Below are positions 13,401 through 25,447 of a stretch of DNA of 64,000 bases, one piece after another (positions within the stretch are counted from its first letter, which is position 1; the number at the start of each line of letters is the position of its first letter). The notes beneath the pieces are model-generated. The model saw only the letters and a list, made by a program, of their open reading frames with translations, had not been told where the DNA came from and searched no databases. A program made the translations under genes and the position numbers. Origin of the DNA: Portulaca oleracea (taxonomy: Eukaryota; Streptophyta; Magnoliopsida; Caryophyllales; Portulacaceae). Location of the stretch: NCBI GenBank assembly GCA_029582165.1, contig CM055874.1, forward strand, positions 27,550,883-27,614,882, in the 5' to 3' direction.

Positions 13401-16289
13401 TCATGGTTTTATGAACTACTTTGCTTTGAGCTTCATGTTTTCTATGCTTCTTTACATGACCATGCTTGCTTTATCTCTTTTTACGATTCTACTAGTACTA
13501 TGATACCATATTAGATGTGTTGAGTACTAAGATTAGGTGTCATGTTGTATCATATTCGTATTCTACTTGCATAGATTTCCATGGCACACTCGATGTCATC
13601 ATTTAACTTATTTTGTCAAAAATATAACTTGGAAGCAATTTTGAAGCAAAAAAGTGTCCTGCGTGCAAGAAGCATGGGCAGGCACGCTTTTTAAATCTAA
13701 CGCTCCACGCAAGTTACCTCCAGAGTCAAATATATGATAACAAGACTATAAACTGCAGTGATTATCTTCATTCTTACTAATGTTTGTTGTAAAAAGAATC
13801 AATAAGTTTCTATAACATTGTATCCTAATTTTTGGCCTAATTCTTCTTCTGATGATCGATTCAACCTCTGATCAAAAAGATATACCTTGGTTATATTTTA
13901 TCTCAAATATAGAATGACAATGACAAAAATTTTCATCTGTGTTTGTGATGAGTGACAAATGTAGTAGCACTCTTGATAGATACAGATGGGCACACATCAA
14001 ACAAAACATCCCACAAGCTTTGCTTCCCTTTCACATATACACCGTTTCTCTCCGGTCGCTTCTCTTATCAAGTTATAATGGTTGCAACAGACCTAAGATC
14101 TGCACTTAAACCATTGACATTTAAATGCAATCAGCATAGACCCTTTCCCCAAGAGATAGGCCAAATGAATTTGTTGCCACTGTACTAATCCATCCAGAAA
14201 ACCACAAGACATCAAGCACCCACACTCTACACAAGAATTATATTAATAAGATCCAAAACATTCATCTTTGCACCAAAATCAAAACTTGACATCAACTATG
14301 CAACGTCATCAGAAAAATAAACTTTGGAATCCTGAATGCATCTACCCTTGCCCTCAAAAATTCAGGAATTCCTCTCCTTCTAAGTGCACCGTCAAATTGC
14401 CAAAGGCATCAACTTCCGAACACCTAGGACACAACTCTTTTTCAGCCTTCCTCTCCAACCCACCAAATTCCTCTTAAAGTTTGAGGTTACACCCAACTCA
14501 CCCCATCAAAGTAATGAAAAATGCCATACAGCAGAGACCGACCAACAATGAATAAAAATGTGGTTGAAGGACTATTCCTCCTGAATGCACATGATACACC
14601 AACTAGCTAACTTGAAATTCCCTTTTAAGCATGTCTTGCATAGGAATCAACCTGGTGAGCTTTACTAATTGATTTGAGATGGAAAATCAACTTCAGACAA
14701 CCTCCTACACACCACTTTCCAGTAACTTTGAATAGTTACTATGAGTTTCCGGCCTATGTCACGGGGCCAAAGAACCTCATCGTAACCCTTAAATTGGAAG
14801 TAGCAAGCAAACCCGAAAGAGTCGACACACCTTCCCAGATATTTGGGTTTCTTACAAAAGAATTGTTGACTCTTTCAAGGAGCACCTCTTGAACTGCTGC
14901 CTCTTTCAGCTGTGTCATCCTTCATTAAAAAAAAATCCTTCCTAAAAAAGATCTGAGACTTGAGTGGGTGGTTGATCACTGAGACATAGTGCCAAAACAA
15001 GACTCTTTCCCCATTTTCCACTTTGAAATGAATAACAAAACAAAACTTGTCCAAGCCGATCATAATTGATTTCCCTCAAGCTAAACCCATGGGGATAAGA
15101 ATTCTTCTTGCTCTACCGGCTGTATACTTTGTCTCAATCACCTTTCTCCACAAAGCATCCTCCTGGCAAACTTCCATAACCATTTCAACCATAACCCATA
15201 AGAGTTGCTCTCATTTTGTGAAGATGTCTAATACCAAGGCCACCCTTATTTTAATCAAGAAGGGTATATACACCAAGATGCAACACCCTTATACAAAAGA
15301 AGCAAATTTTAAACATCAAAAAACAAATTTAAAAAACTAACAAAAAACATACCCTCAACCTATCATGGCTAATTGTATCTACAAAGTCCAAAAGAGATAA
15401 CTTTGCACCAGAATGGACCACTTCGCTCAAAATTACCACATTTAAAAATAAAAATAAAAAAATCAATACAAATAGATGGTGCTTCGAACCATGTGAGGAA
15501 TAAGGTTTGCTGTCAAAAGTCAATGGTGATCTTTTCTTTCTAATGTACAACAAATAGCCAAAGGAACCAATTTCCACGCCCATAGAACCAACTTTTCTTC
15601 AATCTCTTACCCAACAATAAAACAAACAAATGCCGAAGAGAAGAGAGTAAGAGAGCCAATGACAATGAACAAAGAGGTGGTCCATGGAAAACCTTTGATC
15701 TCTATAAGGACAGTAGTACAACTACTTGCTCAACTTAAATTTCCTCTTTTAAGCACATCCTCTCACAAAAGATGGCAAAACTCTCTTCTACTATTATAGT
15801 TGGCCATGCTTACTTTACCAAGCATCTGGCTGGGAAAGTAACTACCTTATAGGAGAAACCTGAACTTTAGAGAGCACTACTTACACTCAATGACATCCGG
15901 CATATGGTTAATACTACACCTACGAGTGACAATAAATCCAACCAATTTGCAAGGGATCATATGCTAGCTCTGGCAAGAAGCTCGAAGAACTCAGGCCATG
16001 GGTGGCTCCAACTTCATAGTGCAAAGTGCAAACTGGTCAAGCTGAGCTTAAGAACTCCATCTCATAAGGCTCATGAGATTTGATTTCAACACAAGCAAAT
16101 AAAACTTCAAATAGAAACTTGATTCGATGTCCAATTGCAAAAAACAATTACCCCAACAACACCCATATTAAATGAACATTTTGTTCAAGGTACATGCAAA
16201 CCCCAAGCAGCCATCATTCATCACCACCAACTTATTCTCACTATGCCATTTACACCTTACTTTCCCCTGCCCACCCACCCCCCCCCCCC

Positions 16290-16329
<40 letters not shown>

Positions 16330-19300
16330 CAAGAAAAAGAAAAACACCCTCTCTGACGTCTCTTTGCCAGCACTTTCGATCCCTATATCGTAATCATAAG
16401 ATGAATGCTATGCATGTTTCTAAAATCATTTTACCCTTATCTGCTCAATGTTTGAGTCCATATTCCATAGTTACATACTAAACTGTAAGCACATCAGGAA
16501 CATGTAAAGCAACACTTGTGAAGGCTTGTAAGGACTGGTGAGCTTAATCAAAGCCCCATGCCCAAGTTTCAAGTTTGGCACGGACCTGAGATGCTAATCA
16601 TGTGTCAAGCCTACCAAGCTTAGAAGGCTCTAGTTACCCCAAAACATCAAGAAGTCATATCCACAGCCTGATAATCCAACAAAGACAAAATCCCGACACA
16701 ATACCTTGACAGGAAAGATAGTAAACATTCAACAGGACATGAATAAGCTTGGTATTTTTATAGAGGACTGAAAAAAAAAATGAAGGAATAATTACGGAGT
16801 AGATGAGATCAACAGCAAGAGAATCCGGAACAAGGATGTCAACAGTCCAGTATGCCTTTCACGCTGAATTAAATGCAAAACACCTGCACCATAGAAATCA
16901 AAGACACATAATTTTTTATGTGGTCAACTTTTGTGGATAGTTTATATTTTGAATGTACATAATTTTAGTAGGATGCTAATAGTTTATCCAGTCTTTCGAT
17001 CATATTTTTGATTTCTTTTTTCTCCTTATCATTAAAAAAAAATTAAAAAAATCAAAGATACATACTGCATGAAATAAAGACATTACCATGGAAAACAAGA
17101 AAAAAGATTTAGCAAGGTCCACATCACAGAAATTACATAAAGCATCCACCCAAAGAACACACATGTATATATTCGCCCCTAAAGATAAGAAACAACACGT
17201 TGAACACAACACAATGGAGGCCGGGAGGGGAATTCGCGCTACATGGGTGTTTATTTCATGTAAATTTCAGCACTTCAATATTATGTATATTTTGTTCCCA
17301 TGTCAAGTGAGGTTTGCTTCCCCAGGCCCCTGCGCAAGTGGAGGAGGTGGGCAGGGAAATTCGTGCCACAGAGATGTTTATTTCATATAGATTTCAGCAC
17401 TTTGACATCATATATTTTTTTCCCCACATTTAGTGAGGTTTTCTTTCCCTGCCACCCGCCCTATATGGGGGCCCGGGAAACAGTGGCGGGGCTTTTCATG
17501 TGTCAAGGTTGGCCATGACCACCCTCCACTCAAAACAAAAATCAAAATTTTAATATGCTTTGGATAAAACTTGTAGATTGTATGTTTACCAAATAAGTAT
17601 AGCAATGTATTGGTCACCCCTAATCTAAATACTAGATCCGCCACTGACGGGAAATGTATCATGGACATTCAATGTCCAGAATGCCTAAACAAAAACTGCA
17701 GCTAACGTCAGAAGAATGTTCTATTCTAATATAAACATAGGTGACCAAGTGGTAATGTGCTAAACTAAGAAGGATAGACACTAATACGACATGAAACTGT
17801 CACGCTGACATTTAGACTTTAAACTTTAGGATACAAGTCCGACGATTCTAGTCAACAAACCACCGAATCACGGCCCAAAAACTCGTTGGTGGTCCAAAAA
17901 AATACAATTTTATTTTTTTGGGACCACTCACGTACCCCAAAAAAAAAAAAAAAAAGTGGGGATTGTTATTGTACAATTTGAGAAAGTAGGGATTATTAGA
18001 ATCCAGTTTTCCTTAATAATTTATGTAGTTATATAAAAAACACAATTATTATTAATTTTTATAATTATGTATAAACTTGAGAAAGTACATAAAAATTCAT
18101 ATTTATGGCACACATTTCATTCAAACCATATCTTTTTCGATAGCATGTATTTGTCAAACTTTCATATATTTCATCACTAAATTCATTCATTGCTTCTCTA
18201 TTCTGGGTATCATAGATTGTGACGTTCGGAATAACTATAGTAGCGGCTTGCCTTTCTGAAATTGGCACCACTTTTTGGGGTATTTTGATGATGTTGTGTA
18301 GTGTGTAGCTCACTATAATTATTTGAATTTGTAGTCGTTTGTGCACTTAAGGCATTATGTCTTTCAATATCTGCAATTCCAAGTATTCTCCGACACTTCA
18401 AATGTACAATTGTCATTTTATGAAGAATGATAAAAATTGAAGAACTCTTTATGGCAAGTTAGTCCACGCTTCTTAAAATCCTGAAAATATTTATAATAAT
18501 ATATATATATATATTTATAACAATGACAGTAAAGGAAACTAAAAAGATCAAATTGAAAGATAAATTTTAGTACTTAATTTATCATCAGAAAACTAAAAAG
18601 ATCAAATGACAGTAAAGGAAACCGAAAGAGGCATGCTCCATTAACTAGCTCTGTTATTCAATGGTAACTATAAACAAAATTAAATTGCTAAGAACTGACG
18701 ATACGGATGTATGTTTGGTGAATAGCATGGTTACCCACTTCTGCTCAAACCCACACCAAATCTAGGATTTGAATTTTCAATCCCCAAATGTAGTTCTTTG
18801 AGAGTTGAACCTGGGGTGTGTTACAATTCCATAGAAATATGGATCCGATTCCAAAAAGCCAACTCATTCAAGCAACCAAATTGGAAAGCTCAAGCACGAA
18901 ATGCAAAAAGAGGGAAATGGCAAATGCACAATGCTTCCAAGTAGAACATACAAGCACAATACTCAGGAAAGATACAGGCTTGTCAGATTCTCACCCCCTG
19001 TCACTAAGGAGGAGAGAGGGAAAGAGAGCTCATGCAGGAAAGTTAATTCTTGGATGGGTAAGGCTGCCTACATCTAGATTTCTCCCAATCATTCTCATTG
19101 TGTTTTCAGTTGGGAGAACTTAGATGTGAGCAGCATAGTTCAGTTGGGAGCACAGATCCCAAAAAAATGTTTTCAGTAAACATTTGTTTTATTAGAAGTT
19201 TTGAAAAAGAAAGAGCCTACTTTGTGTCACTCATTTCTCGTACCTGCATGAAGCTGCATGAGTATCTGACCAAGACAGCTAGAAAGTGCTGTGTATGAAC

Positions 19301-20071
19301 AAAATTTAGTTCCTTCCCTGTATTCTGCCACCTGCAGAGCAACAGAAGGCTGTCCCTCCAACATGGCAGCTACAGCTGAGGCAGATGCCAGCCGTGCCTG
19401 GTGAGCACATAATAGTCCAACCATTTAAAACTAGATCAGGAAAACAGTCACTTAATAAGGGTCTCAAACGTAAAAATTGAGTACCATGAAACTGTGGTAC
19501 CTTCATGTATGGGTCAAATAACAAGGAGGTCATCAGAGTAGCCTCATGCTTCCTGCGAACAAACAAGCAAAAATTAAGCCACCATGAGTTAACCCACCAA
19601 AGGGGCTCACCGATGTAATGAATGAACTTGCTAAGGTAATAAACCAAACAAATGGCAGTCATGCCTGCAGTCTTAGCTCAAGCAATCAAGCTCAGAGAAG
19701 ACATGAGACATACTCAAGATTGGAGCTTTAATATTTTGTTCAAGCATTTAATGCATATATGCTAAAGGACAAAGGCTGAGTTCTGGAGGCAAATTCCACA
19801 CCCACAGATCTGTTTCACCATCGTTTGAACTTCGAAGTGAGTAGTTTTTCTTTGACTAACAATAGATGTAACAAGAAACTATGTAGAAGGGCCACAGTTG
19901 CTGATGACGTCAACTTATGAAATAGTCCTCTCTTTGCACCATTAAGCAATTTCATTTTTAAGCTCCTTCCCACCACCATGGAACACTCTCCCTCGACAAA
20001 GAATCATCACAAGAGAATTATGCTAATCCTGGTCAATATGGAAAAGCTCACATGGTGTGAGTGTGTGTGAG

Positions 20072-20157
<86 letters not shown>

Positions 20158-23100
20158 GGGGGAATTTAGGGATTAGATTTGGGGTTTAGGTTTGGGACTG
20201 GATTGTAGGGTATGGGTTTTTTTCTGTTTTTTTTTTTTTTTTTGTGGGGGGGGGGAGCAGAGAGAAAGAGAGCACCAGGAACCAAGATATTAACCTGGGA
20301 TGTAATGCATCATTGGTCGGCAAAAGCATTGTCCATTGGGCAATAAAAGCTTTCGGATCAGCTTCACAAAGATCCTTCCCAACCAAAGCAAATAGAGTCA
20401 GAGCATCTTTATGAGTAATAAATGCTTAATCTCAAAGATAAGTAGTAAGCCAAATATCACAAATCATGATGACACCTAGCCATCCAGCTTTGACTAAACC
20501 CCCCTCTACAGAAGCCTGACAAAGTTGATTTGATTTGTTCAAAGATCATGGAAGCTACTAGCTAACATTTTAACACTCCTCAACCCTAGGCACCATGACC
20601 AGAAATAAATAAATAAATACAAAAAAAAAAAAGAGAATATTAGTATTTCATATAATCAACATGATCTATTCCTTAGCAGCTTCCTTGAAGAAAGGACAAA
20701 TAGTAGATGGTCAAGTTGATCACAACATCACCTGATATGTGTGACACTTTGACCTTCTCAGCCACATGAATCAAACATGTCAACAATGACAAAGTATCTC
20801 TATTATATAGCTTCAATATGCCGCCCGTAACATAGCATTTACACAGATTTGTTAATAGACCCACCCAAAAATTTTCCCTTCTTACAGAGAAATTGGCCAG
20901 CACAGCAAATAGATAGAGCTTTGTAGCAATCATCTTTCTCAGAACTCCAAGTGCACAACCTTGAAAAAGAACTCTTTATGAACACGGAGCTCCACTACAG
21001 ACTAAAGTCCACTCCAATATGATGAAAGCTTTTCAGTAGCTTTGAACTCTCAAACAGCCATGTACCATCCACAAATAAAGCATCATTTTCAGGTCAGCTA
21101 AATTACTATCGTGCCACATGATAAATTTCCAACTCATAATATCTCAGGACAATCCCATATTACAACTTGACTTGAATGTTCCATTGCGACAATTAATCCT
21201 GCAAATTTCACATACAGCTTCCCCAGGAAAAATAATTGGTTGTGAGACAAGACAATGCAATCCTTAGTTGCATTCCCATGGGACTTATTTCTCGAAAACA
21301 AGAAAAGTACCCTCATAGTTATCAGACACAAGTGTTTTCCCTTTGCAGCAGAGCCATAGCAAATAACAATTCCCAGCATGCAAAAAAAGGCTTCATAAAG
21401 TAGAAGTAAGAGGTGAATTCTTTTCAACTTTCACCTGTATACAGGTTATGGCAGCTATTCTGGCCTTGCCACAGCACACACTATCAGAATCTTTCAAAGC
21501 CCCATCACTATCGCTGTAATCGGAATCTGAGGATGAAAATTCAACAGGAGAAGATTCATGGTCTGATGGTGCCTGACAGCTCTGAGACCGGATAATATTG
21601 ATATTTTTTCCACGGCGTAAATGTGGAGGCCTGTATGCACCCGCAGCCTTTTTTACAGCTTCCCTTGGGGTTAGTTCACGGCTTAAAGAGCCCAAATCCC
21701 TATGGGGGTGGAAGGACAATGCACTTGAATTACTCAGGCCATATATTAGAAACATTCTTAATGTTGCTATAAAAGCCGCGATCTGCAAAGTTGACAAACA
21801 AAGTTAAGAAGACATCAAGAGATGTAAACCAATAACTTAATACATCCAGAAGAAGTTGCCCACGTACATGATCTGAAAGGGAGCCTTTTCGATTTATGAT
21901 TACCAGGTGAAGGCAATGCATAACTGATGCATAAAACCTACAGAACACAACATTTACCTCCAACAATTAGGGAAAATGACAAGTAGTCGAGCAAAAATAG
22001 AGCAAAGAAGGTGAGGGTGATAGAGAAATCGACGTCAACATATAAGGTGATACTGGTATATTATAGTATAGGGAGCGTTAAAACCACGGACATCAGCAAA
22101 AAATGTCTTCAGAGCGAAGCTTAAACTAATCAGGAATTCGAGCCTTAGATTAAAAATAAAAAAGTCAAGGCACAAAAAAAGAGCAAAGGGCCTAGGGGCA
22201 CGGGTCTGCGAGTGGGTTTCAGTGCGAAGCAAACTCCTACTTGAACTAATGAAAATATTTATCAAAAGATTATTGTTTGGCGACAAATTAAGGGGTTTTG
22301 GATGTCTATAATCCCACCTATGTCTTGCTAGAGTTCCCACAAGACATCAACCGCGTGAAGGATTTACTGGCTTCATCAGGCACACAGTTCCCTTCCCTCA
22401 AGACATCAACCCATAATAACAATGGAAATTAAGGGGTTTTGGATGTCTATAATCCCACCTATGTCTTGCTAGAGTTCCCACAAGACATCAACTGCGTGAA
22501 GGATTTACTGGCTTCATCAGGCACACAGTTCCCTTCCCTCAAGACATCAACCCATAATAACAATGGAGACATCAACTGCGTGAAGGATTTACTGGCTTCA
22601 TCAGGCACACAGTTCCCTTCCCTCAAGACATCAACCCATAATAACAATTGAAGAAGAAGAAGAAGAAACTCCTTACACCATACAAGAAATAGAATTGCTG
22701 AATTGCATCCAAGACCGCATATATATGAATACAGGAAGAAATCAAAAGAAAAGAGGAACGAAGAAAAACACCTAGACAAGTTGACATCCTCTACAACAGC
22801 CATCTTTGAGGCCCATGTATCCATGACTTTCCGAAGGACCTATTAAAAAAGGAAAAATATACAACTCAAACTCAAAAACACATCACAAACTCAAAATAAT
22901 CAAAAATCCGCACCTCAACAACAGACTGCCATATCTCCACAGGTAAAGAAGGACCAACTCTTGTAAAAGCTCCACTGATCATAGAAAAGGCGGTGGTTTG
23001 TACTCTCCACAAGCTACTCCACAGACAATACCTTTTTCCAGAGTCACCATGGCACCTTAAATCGTCCTCAGAATGATAAGAGCCACTTGACTCAGAATGA

Positions 23101-25125
23101 CAGCAAATAATAATTTGCAGAAGAAACTCCACCACCCGAACATTTTCCGTTACAGAAAACTTTTTTGATTCCGCGCTAATAAGATGCCTGGAATAACCAA
23201 TCTCAGTACAATTTACAACATGCAGAACCTTAATAGATGAGGAAAAATAACAAACGCAGGTTATGAGCATCCCAAAAAGTGGGTGGAATGGAAGCATCTT
23301 AATTTGTGGAAAAAGAATAACAATCATTAATTAGAATGGGATACATCATTCAAACTGGCTGAAAGAAGTAAGGGAGAATTTTGCAACCCAATGTTGAAAT
23401 CAAAGTAAGAAAGTGACTGTGCTAGATTATTTGACACATCATGCACAGCTCCATGCATACTGGTCGTAACTATTTTGGGCCTCTGGGGCCCTACCAACTA
23501 CTAATCCCGACTCCTCCAAAAAGGCTTGCAACTTTGCCTACCCCCACAGACAAGGTTCCGTATTAGTTCCCCATTTTTCCCCTGTTGTAATAATGGCTTT
23601 AGACTAGACTGAGGTATTAAGATACAGGCACCATTCTACACAAAAGCATCTTACATCACAACTGACAAAGACAAGCTGAACAAAACATGCAGGACTATCA
23701 GAAAATTCATCTTAGCTACAAAAGGAAATAGCTGCCACTGTCTCGATCATGCTGAAGCAGGACATGGAAAAGTACAAAGCAGCTTCTGCCTGAAAAGCAC
23801 AGAGCCCGTAGCAAGAAGGGAATGCATTATGTGGAACTCCTATATTGGGAATTCTGCGTATGTACAGGGTTCTAACAGGGTCATGTCCTCAACAGAGCCT
23901 AAAATATGTCATGGATACAACAAATTATTCAGAAGTGGGGGACATTGGCTATGTGAATATTGTTTCGCTAAACAGCTGCCAAGTAAGATGCACAAAAGAA
24001 AGCTCCAAGGTCTCGACACAGATTTAAAATCATTTGTCAGCTAGCTAATGCAAATGTTCCCAGATATAGTAAATCTAAATAATAAAAAATAAAAATGCAA
24101 GATGAAAAATACACAGCTCAAAAAGACCTCGTAATCTCTAGACAATCTGTCGTAGCTTTAATGGGCAAAGAATTATCCGACAGCAATCTTTTTTGGGTAG
24201 CACTTCGAATAAAAAACTTCACAAGTTTGCTGAAGGATTCCAGCATCTGAACTGAAGCAGAAGAATTCAATTCAAGAGTAGCATGACGAGTAATATTCCA
24301 AATCTGCAATAAACCAGTAGCATGAATGAGCAGCCATTCCAAACAAATTTTTTTTAAAAAAATGATAAAGACAACAGTCAGATCTAATTGTCCACCCAAA
24401 AAAAAATAAAAGTAATACTAGATTGTTCAACAGCAAGTCAATACAGACTAAGTCAGAAACAGAAGCATGCAAAGTATCATTTAGCCTCCACTTAAAAGAG
24501 GTCTTCCTAGCCCCGTTCACTAGCTTTCCACAATTTCAGGTTTCATATTTGGCCCAACCAGAGACAGATAAGAGTATTATTCTACTATATCATTGTTAAA
24601 ATAGTTATACAATTTCATTATCGTTTACCAGAAGATCAGACCTTCCCAATCGATGCAAATTGTTAAGGAAACCCAAACTCAATACACTTAAAGTTAACTT
24701 GCCCAAATGAAAGTAGAAGCCAAATAAAATCACAAAACACAAGGTCAGCTGAGAATACCAGGTGACAAATGAGATATAAGGCTTGCTCCATCTCTTCATT
24801 GCTGAAACGGCTAGACGAAGCCAGATTCAGTAGATACATCAAATCAGACATGACCTGAAATCAATTGATCAATAAAGTATGAAACTGAACAAATGGAGGA
24901 GAAACAAAAACAGAAAATACGGCGTGTAATAAAGCCAACCTCATGATGGGGAACGTAAGAAGAAGCCGCAACGAACGATTGAAATTGAGTGAAGATGAGC
25001 TCGTCAAGCATGGGAAGCACACTGGCCAAAGGGTCTGCAGGATGACTTAGGGTTTCATCCCTCAAAGTCAAAAAAGCAGTCCTCCATTGCCTCACCAACA
25101 CAGCTGACTGTGGTTCTCCAGCCAT
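1496..25125 (-). CDS. HEATR6: HEATR6-like ARM/HEAT-repeat protein, 25 exons, C-terminal exon outside window
   Basis: Homologue of HEAT repeat-containing protein 6, a large alpha-solenoid protein of eukaryotes whose molecular role is poorly known; solenoids of this kind usually act as protein-binding scaffolds. The gene reads right to left. I assembled 25 exons from GT/AG junctions and continuous phase: 186, 96, 176, 274, 68, 70, 348, 80, 52, 154, 88, 103, 91, 98, 174, 240, 96, 92, 64, 76, 68, 246, 74, 104 and 116 nt, giving 3234 nt and 1078 codons with no stop. The start ATG (25123-25125) opens [20 protein letters not shown]. Diagnostic parts are the DUF4042-type region around residues 291-406 with AYRPPHLRR and a Ser/Asp-rich stretch, and C-terminal segments ending [11 protein letters not shown]. 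Family members continue for about 40 more residues; that exon is not found in 1-1495, so it is probably off the left edge. The intact frame argues for a functional gene. Confidence 0.88.
1612..4062 (-). other. Introns 23 and 24 of the HEATR6-like gene: content
   Basis: Intron 24 (1612-2971) and intron 23 (3076-4062) hold no recognisable gene. They contain simple-sequence runs: a C-run followed by A-rich DNA near 2737-2780 and C/T runs near 3937-4003. Around 2160-2470 is a patch with repeated GACACCCA and short inverted words that may be an old repeat, but I could not define its ends. Confidence 0.5.
4459..7661 (-). other. Long intron 21 of the HEATR6-like gene: content
   Basis: This 3.2-kb interval separates exon 21 (GDK) from exon 22 (IKS). 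Apart from the 34-bp minisatellite at 6041-6176 it is unique-looking, AT-rich DNA. Short open frames at 5665-5986 and 7178-7504 have no family features and are treated as chance frames. Confidence 0.55.
6041..6176. repeat. 34-bp minisatellite, about 4 copies
   Basis: Four consecutive 34-bp units start at 6041, 6075, 6109 and 6143. Each begins with (G/T)ATAGCCTT or AAAGCCTT and ends in TTTTGTG or TTCTGTT. Units 1 and 2 are closest; units 3 and 4 are diverged. A possible earlier unit ends at 6040. It lies in an intron. Confidence 0.7.
7662..12153 (-). other. HEATR6: HEATR6-like exons 12-21
   Basis: Exon 12 12051-12153, exon 13 11860-11950, exon 14 9617-9714, exon 15 9068-9241, exon 16 8520-8759, exon 17 8305-8400, exon 18 8114-8205, exon 19 7977-8040, exon 20 7823-7898, exon 21 7662-7729. 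The translation shows successive HEAT-like helices, for example [74 protein letters not shown] and [12 protein letters not shown]. The exon 16/17 junction is the least certain: the reading that keeps frame and family sequence uses donor ATG|GTTCGT and acceptor GGAAG|GTGAGA, although a stronger GTGAGT lies 4 nt downstream of the chosen donor. Confidence 0.8.
9715..11859. repeat. Intron with GC-rich repeat segment (about 10030-11520), possible old LTR
   Basis: Most of this intron is unlike the AT-rich surrounding introns. From about 10740 to 11460 the sequence is GC-rich and contains blocks of retroelement-leader type, for example a phrase around 10880-10990 with CTTCGTCCGAACTACATT and TATCTCAACGGAAAG. 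On the minus strand a TATATA word at about 10728-10735 lies downstream of it in a promoter-like arrangement. I could not find matching ends, a target duplication or coding capacity. Old LTR or unclassified repeat is the best guess. Confidence 0.35.
12154..16795 (-). other. Longest intron (11) of the HEATR6-like gene: content
   Basis: About 4.6 kb between exon 11 and exon 12. I see no gene. It holds a G-run near 12580, a C-run near 13245, and a long C-run/A-run at about 16270-16325 that generates meaningless poly-Pro/poly-Lys frames. A segment near 12440-12600 shares words with 7505-7590 (TGACTGCTGCGTTTTAAC against TGAGATTGCTGCATTTTAACG), suggesting two old copies of one dispersed repeat. Confidence 0.5.
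16271..16325. repeat. Poly-C followed by poly-A tract
   Basis: A C-rich run (about 16270-16290) passes directly into about 35 consecutive A residues. Tracts of this type are slippage-prone and length may be wrong in an assembly. Confidence 0.85.
17226..17470. repeat. Direct repeat, period about 128 bp, two copies
   Basis: Copy 1 starts near 17226 (GGGGAATTCGCGCTAC) and copy 2 near 17354 (GGGAAATTCGTGCCAC). Both continue through GTTTATTTCAT, ATTTCAGCACTT and AGTGAGGTTT to a CCC-rich block. The copies are about 80 percent alike by eye. The hAT-type MITE at 17481 is inserted just behind copy 2. Confidence 0.65.
17481..17646. mobile_element. hAT-type MITE with 8-bp target duplications
   Basis: The element starts CAGTGGCGGGGC and ends GATCCGCCACTG, giving terminal inverted repeats CAGTGGCGG. 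It is flanked by CCGGGAAA (17473-17480) and ACGGGAAA (17647-17654), an 8-bp target duplication with one mismatch. CAGNGGCGGA ends and 8-bp duplications are the hallmark of hAT elements in plants. At 166 bp it is non-autonomous. It lies in the intron between exons 10 and 11. Confidence 0.75.
18065..18480 (-). pseudogene. PIF/Harbinger-like transposase relic (C-terminal part)
   Basis: Minus-strand translation gives, with stops and frame changes, [10 protein letters not shown] followed by a FEV-type block and then [16 protein letters not shown]. This order resembles the end of plant PIF/Harbinger (DDE_Tnp_4) transposases, in which an ELFN-x-RHSS motif precedes an ERxFGVLK block and an IVxACCxLHNFIR motif. 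The rest of the transposase is missing and several stops are present, so the copy is dead. Terminal repeats were not identified. Confidence 0.5.
20055..20153. repeat. Compound (GT)n(GA)n microsatellite
   Basis: GT-rich DNA with long perfect (GT)n runs directly into (GA)n ending at about 20153. A further poly-T/poly-G stretch follows at about 20218-20255. It lies in the intron between exons 8 and 9. Confidence 0.9.
22286..22649. repeat. Nested tandem duplication (141 bp and 83 bp units)
   Basis: A 141-bp unit starts at 22286 and again at 22427. The last 83 bp of the second copy, beginning GACATCAACTGCG at 22484, is repeated a third time from 22567. Copies are nearly identical; copy 1 has CCGCG where copies 2 and 3 have CTGCG, so the third arose from the second. 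GACATCAAC occurs at both ends of the 83-bp unit and supplies the homology for that step. It lies in the intron between exons 5 and 6. Confidence 0.9.
22772..25125 (-). other. HEATR6: HEATR6-like exons 1-5 (N-terminal third)
   Basis: Exon 1 24940-25125 (62 codons, donor GAG|GTTGGC), exon 2 24759-24854, exon 3 24128-24303, exon 4 22914-23187, exon 5 22772-22839. Together they give residues 1 to about 267. Visible family features: the N-terminal [14 protein letters not shown] motif, the helix ending ALYLICHL at the exon 2/3 boundary, DCLEITR at the end of exon 3, and the [18 protein letters not shown] / LPVEIWQS pair in exon 4. Phases are 0, 0, 2, 0, 2. Boundaries were placed by eye; no transcript was available to confirm them. 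Confidence 0.8.
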
Positions 25126-25447
25126 CCTATTGTTTTTTAAGGTTAATGGATTAAATGGGCTGGCGTTTGGAATTTGGATAGATCAATACTCCAATGCACC
25201 GCCATCAATTTTGGAGGGAAATTGGGGATTTAGGGTTCTTGGCGATGTTCATACCGTTGATAGTGTACACTACACTGCGCCCCTTTCTTTTACCTAACAG
25301 AGTAACTGTCTATTTGGCCGGATGTAAGTATGCAACCGAGGAGAAGGAAGTTTTTTTTTTTTTCAAAAACATATTACATGTAGCCGGGACATTTACTCCA
25401 CAGATTTGTGACTGAATAATCATAATAATGGCAATGAATAATGCTGA
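25126..25447 (-). promoter_or_regulatory. Presumed promoter / 5' UTR of the HEATR6-like gene
   Basis: These bases separate the start codon from the first upstream repeat. The minus strand carries a telo-box-like AACCCTAAA at about 25229-25237, a motif often seen near transcription starts of plant housekeeping genes. No convincing TATA box was seen. Assignment is by position only. Confidence 0.35.

Larger units (their letters stand above)
16796..21937 (-). other. HEATR6: HEATR6-like exons 6-11 (DUF4042 region)
   Basis: Exon 6 21868-21937, exon 7 21435-21782, exon 8 20295-20374, exon 9 19501-19552, exon 10 19244-19397, exon 11 16796-16883. Exon 7 (residues 291-406) is the most diagnostic: it has the basic AYRPPHLRR motif near residues 339-347, then an acidic Ser/Asp stretch near residues 371-390, and ends in RIAAITCIQ. 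Exon 8 continues with [15 protein letters not shown], exon 9 with [17 protein letters not shown], and exon 10 with a helical repeat ending [11 protein letters not shown]. The acceptor of exon 8 (GGGAAG) is weak. The intron between exons 10 and 11 (16884-19243) carries several mobile elements. Confidence 0.8.

Noticed and set aside
16135..16481. Plus-strand frames with poly-Pro and poly-Lys
   Set aside because: Produced by the C-run/A-run at 16271-16325 in three frames; not a gene.
22459..22824. Minus-strand 121-codon open frame
   Set aside because: Created by the nested tandem duplication; it overlaps exon 5 only in part and its repeats are non-coding.
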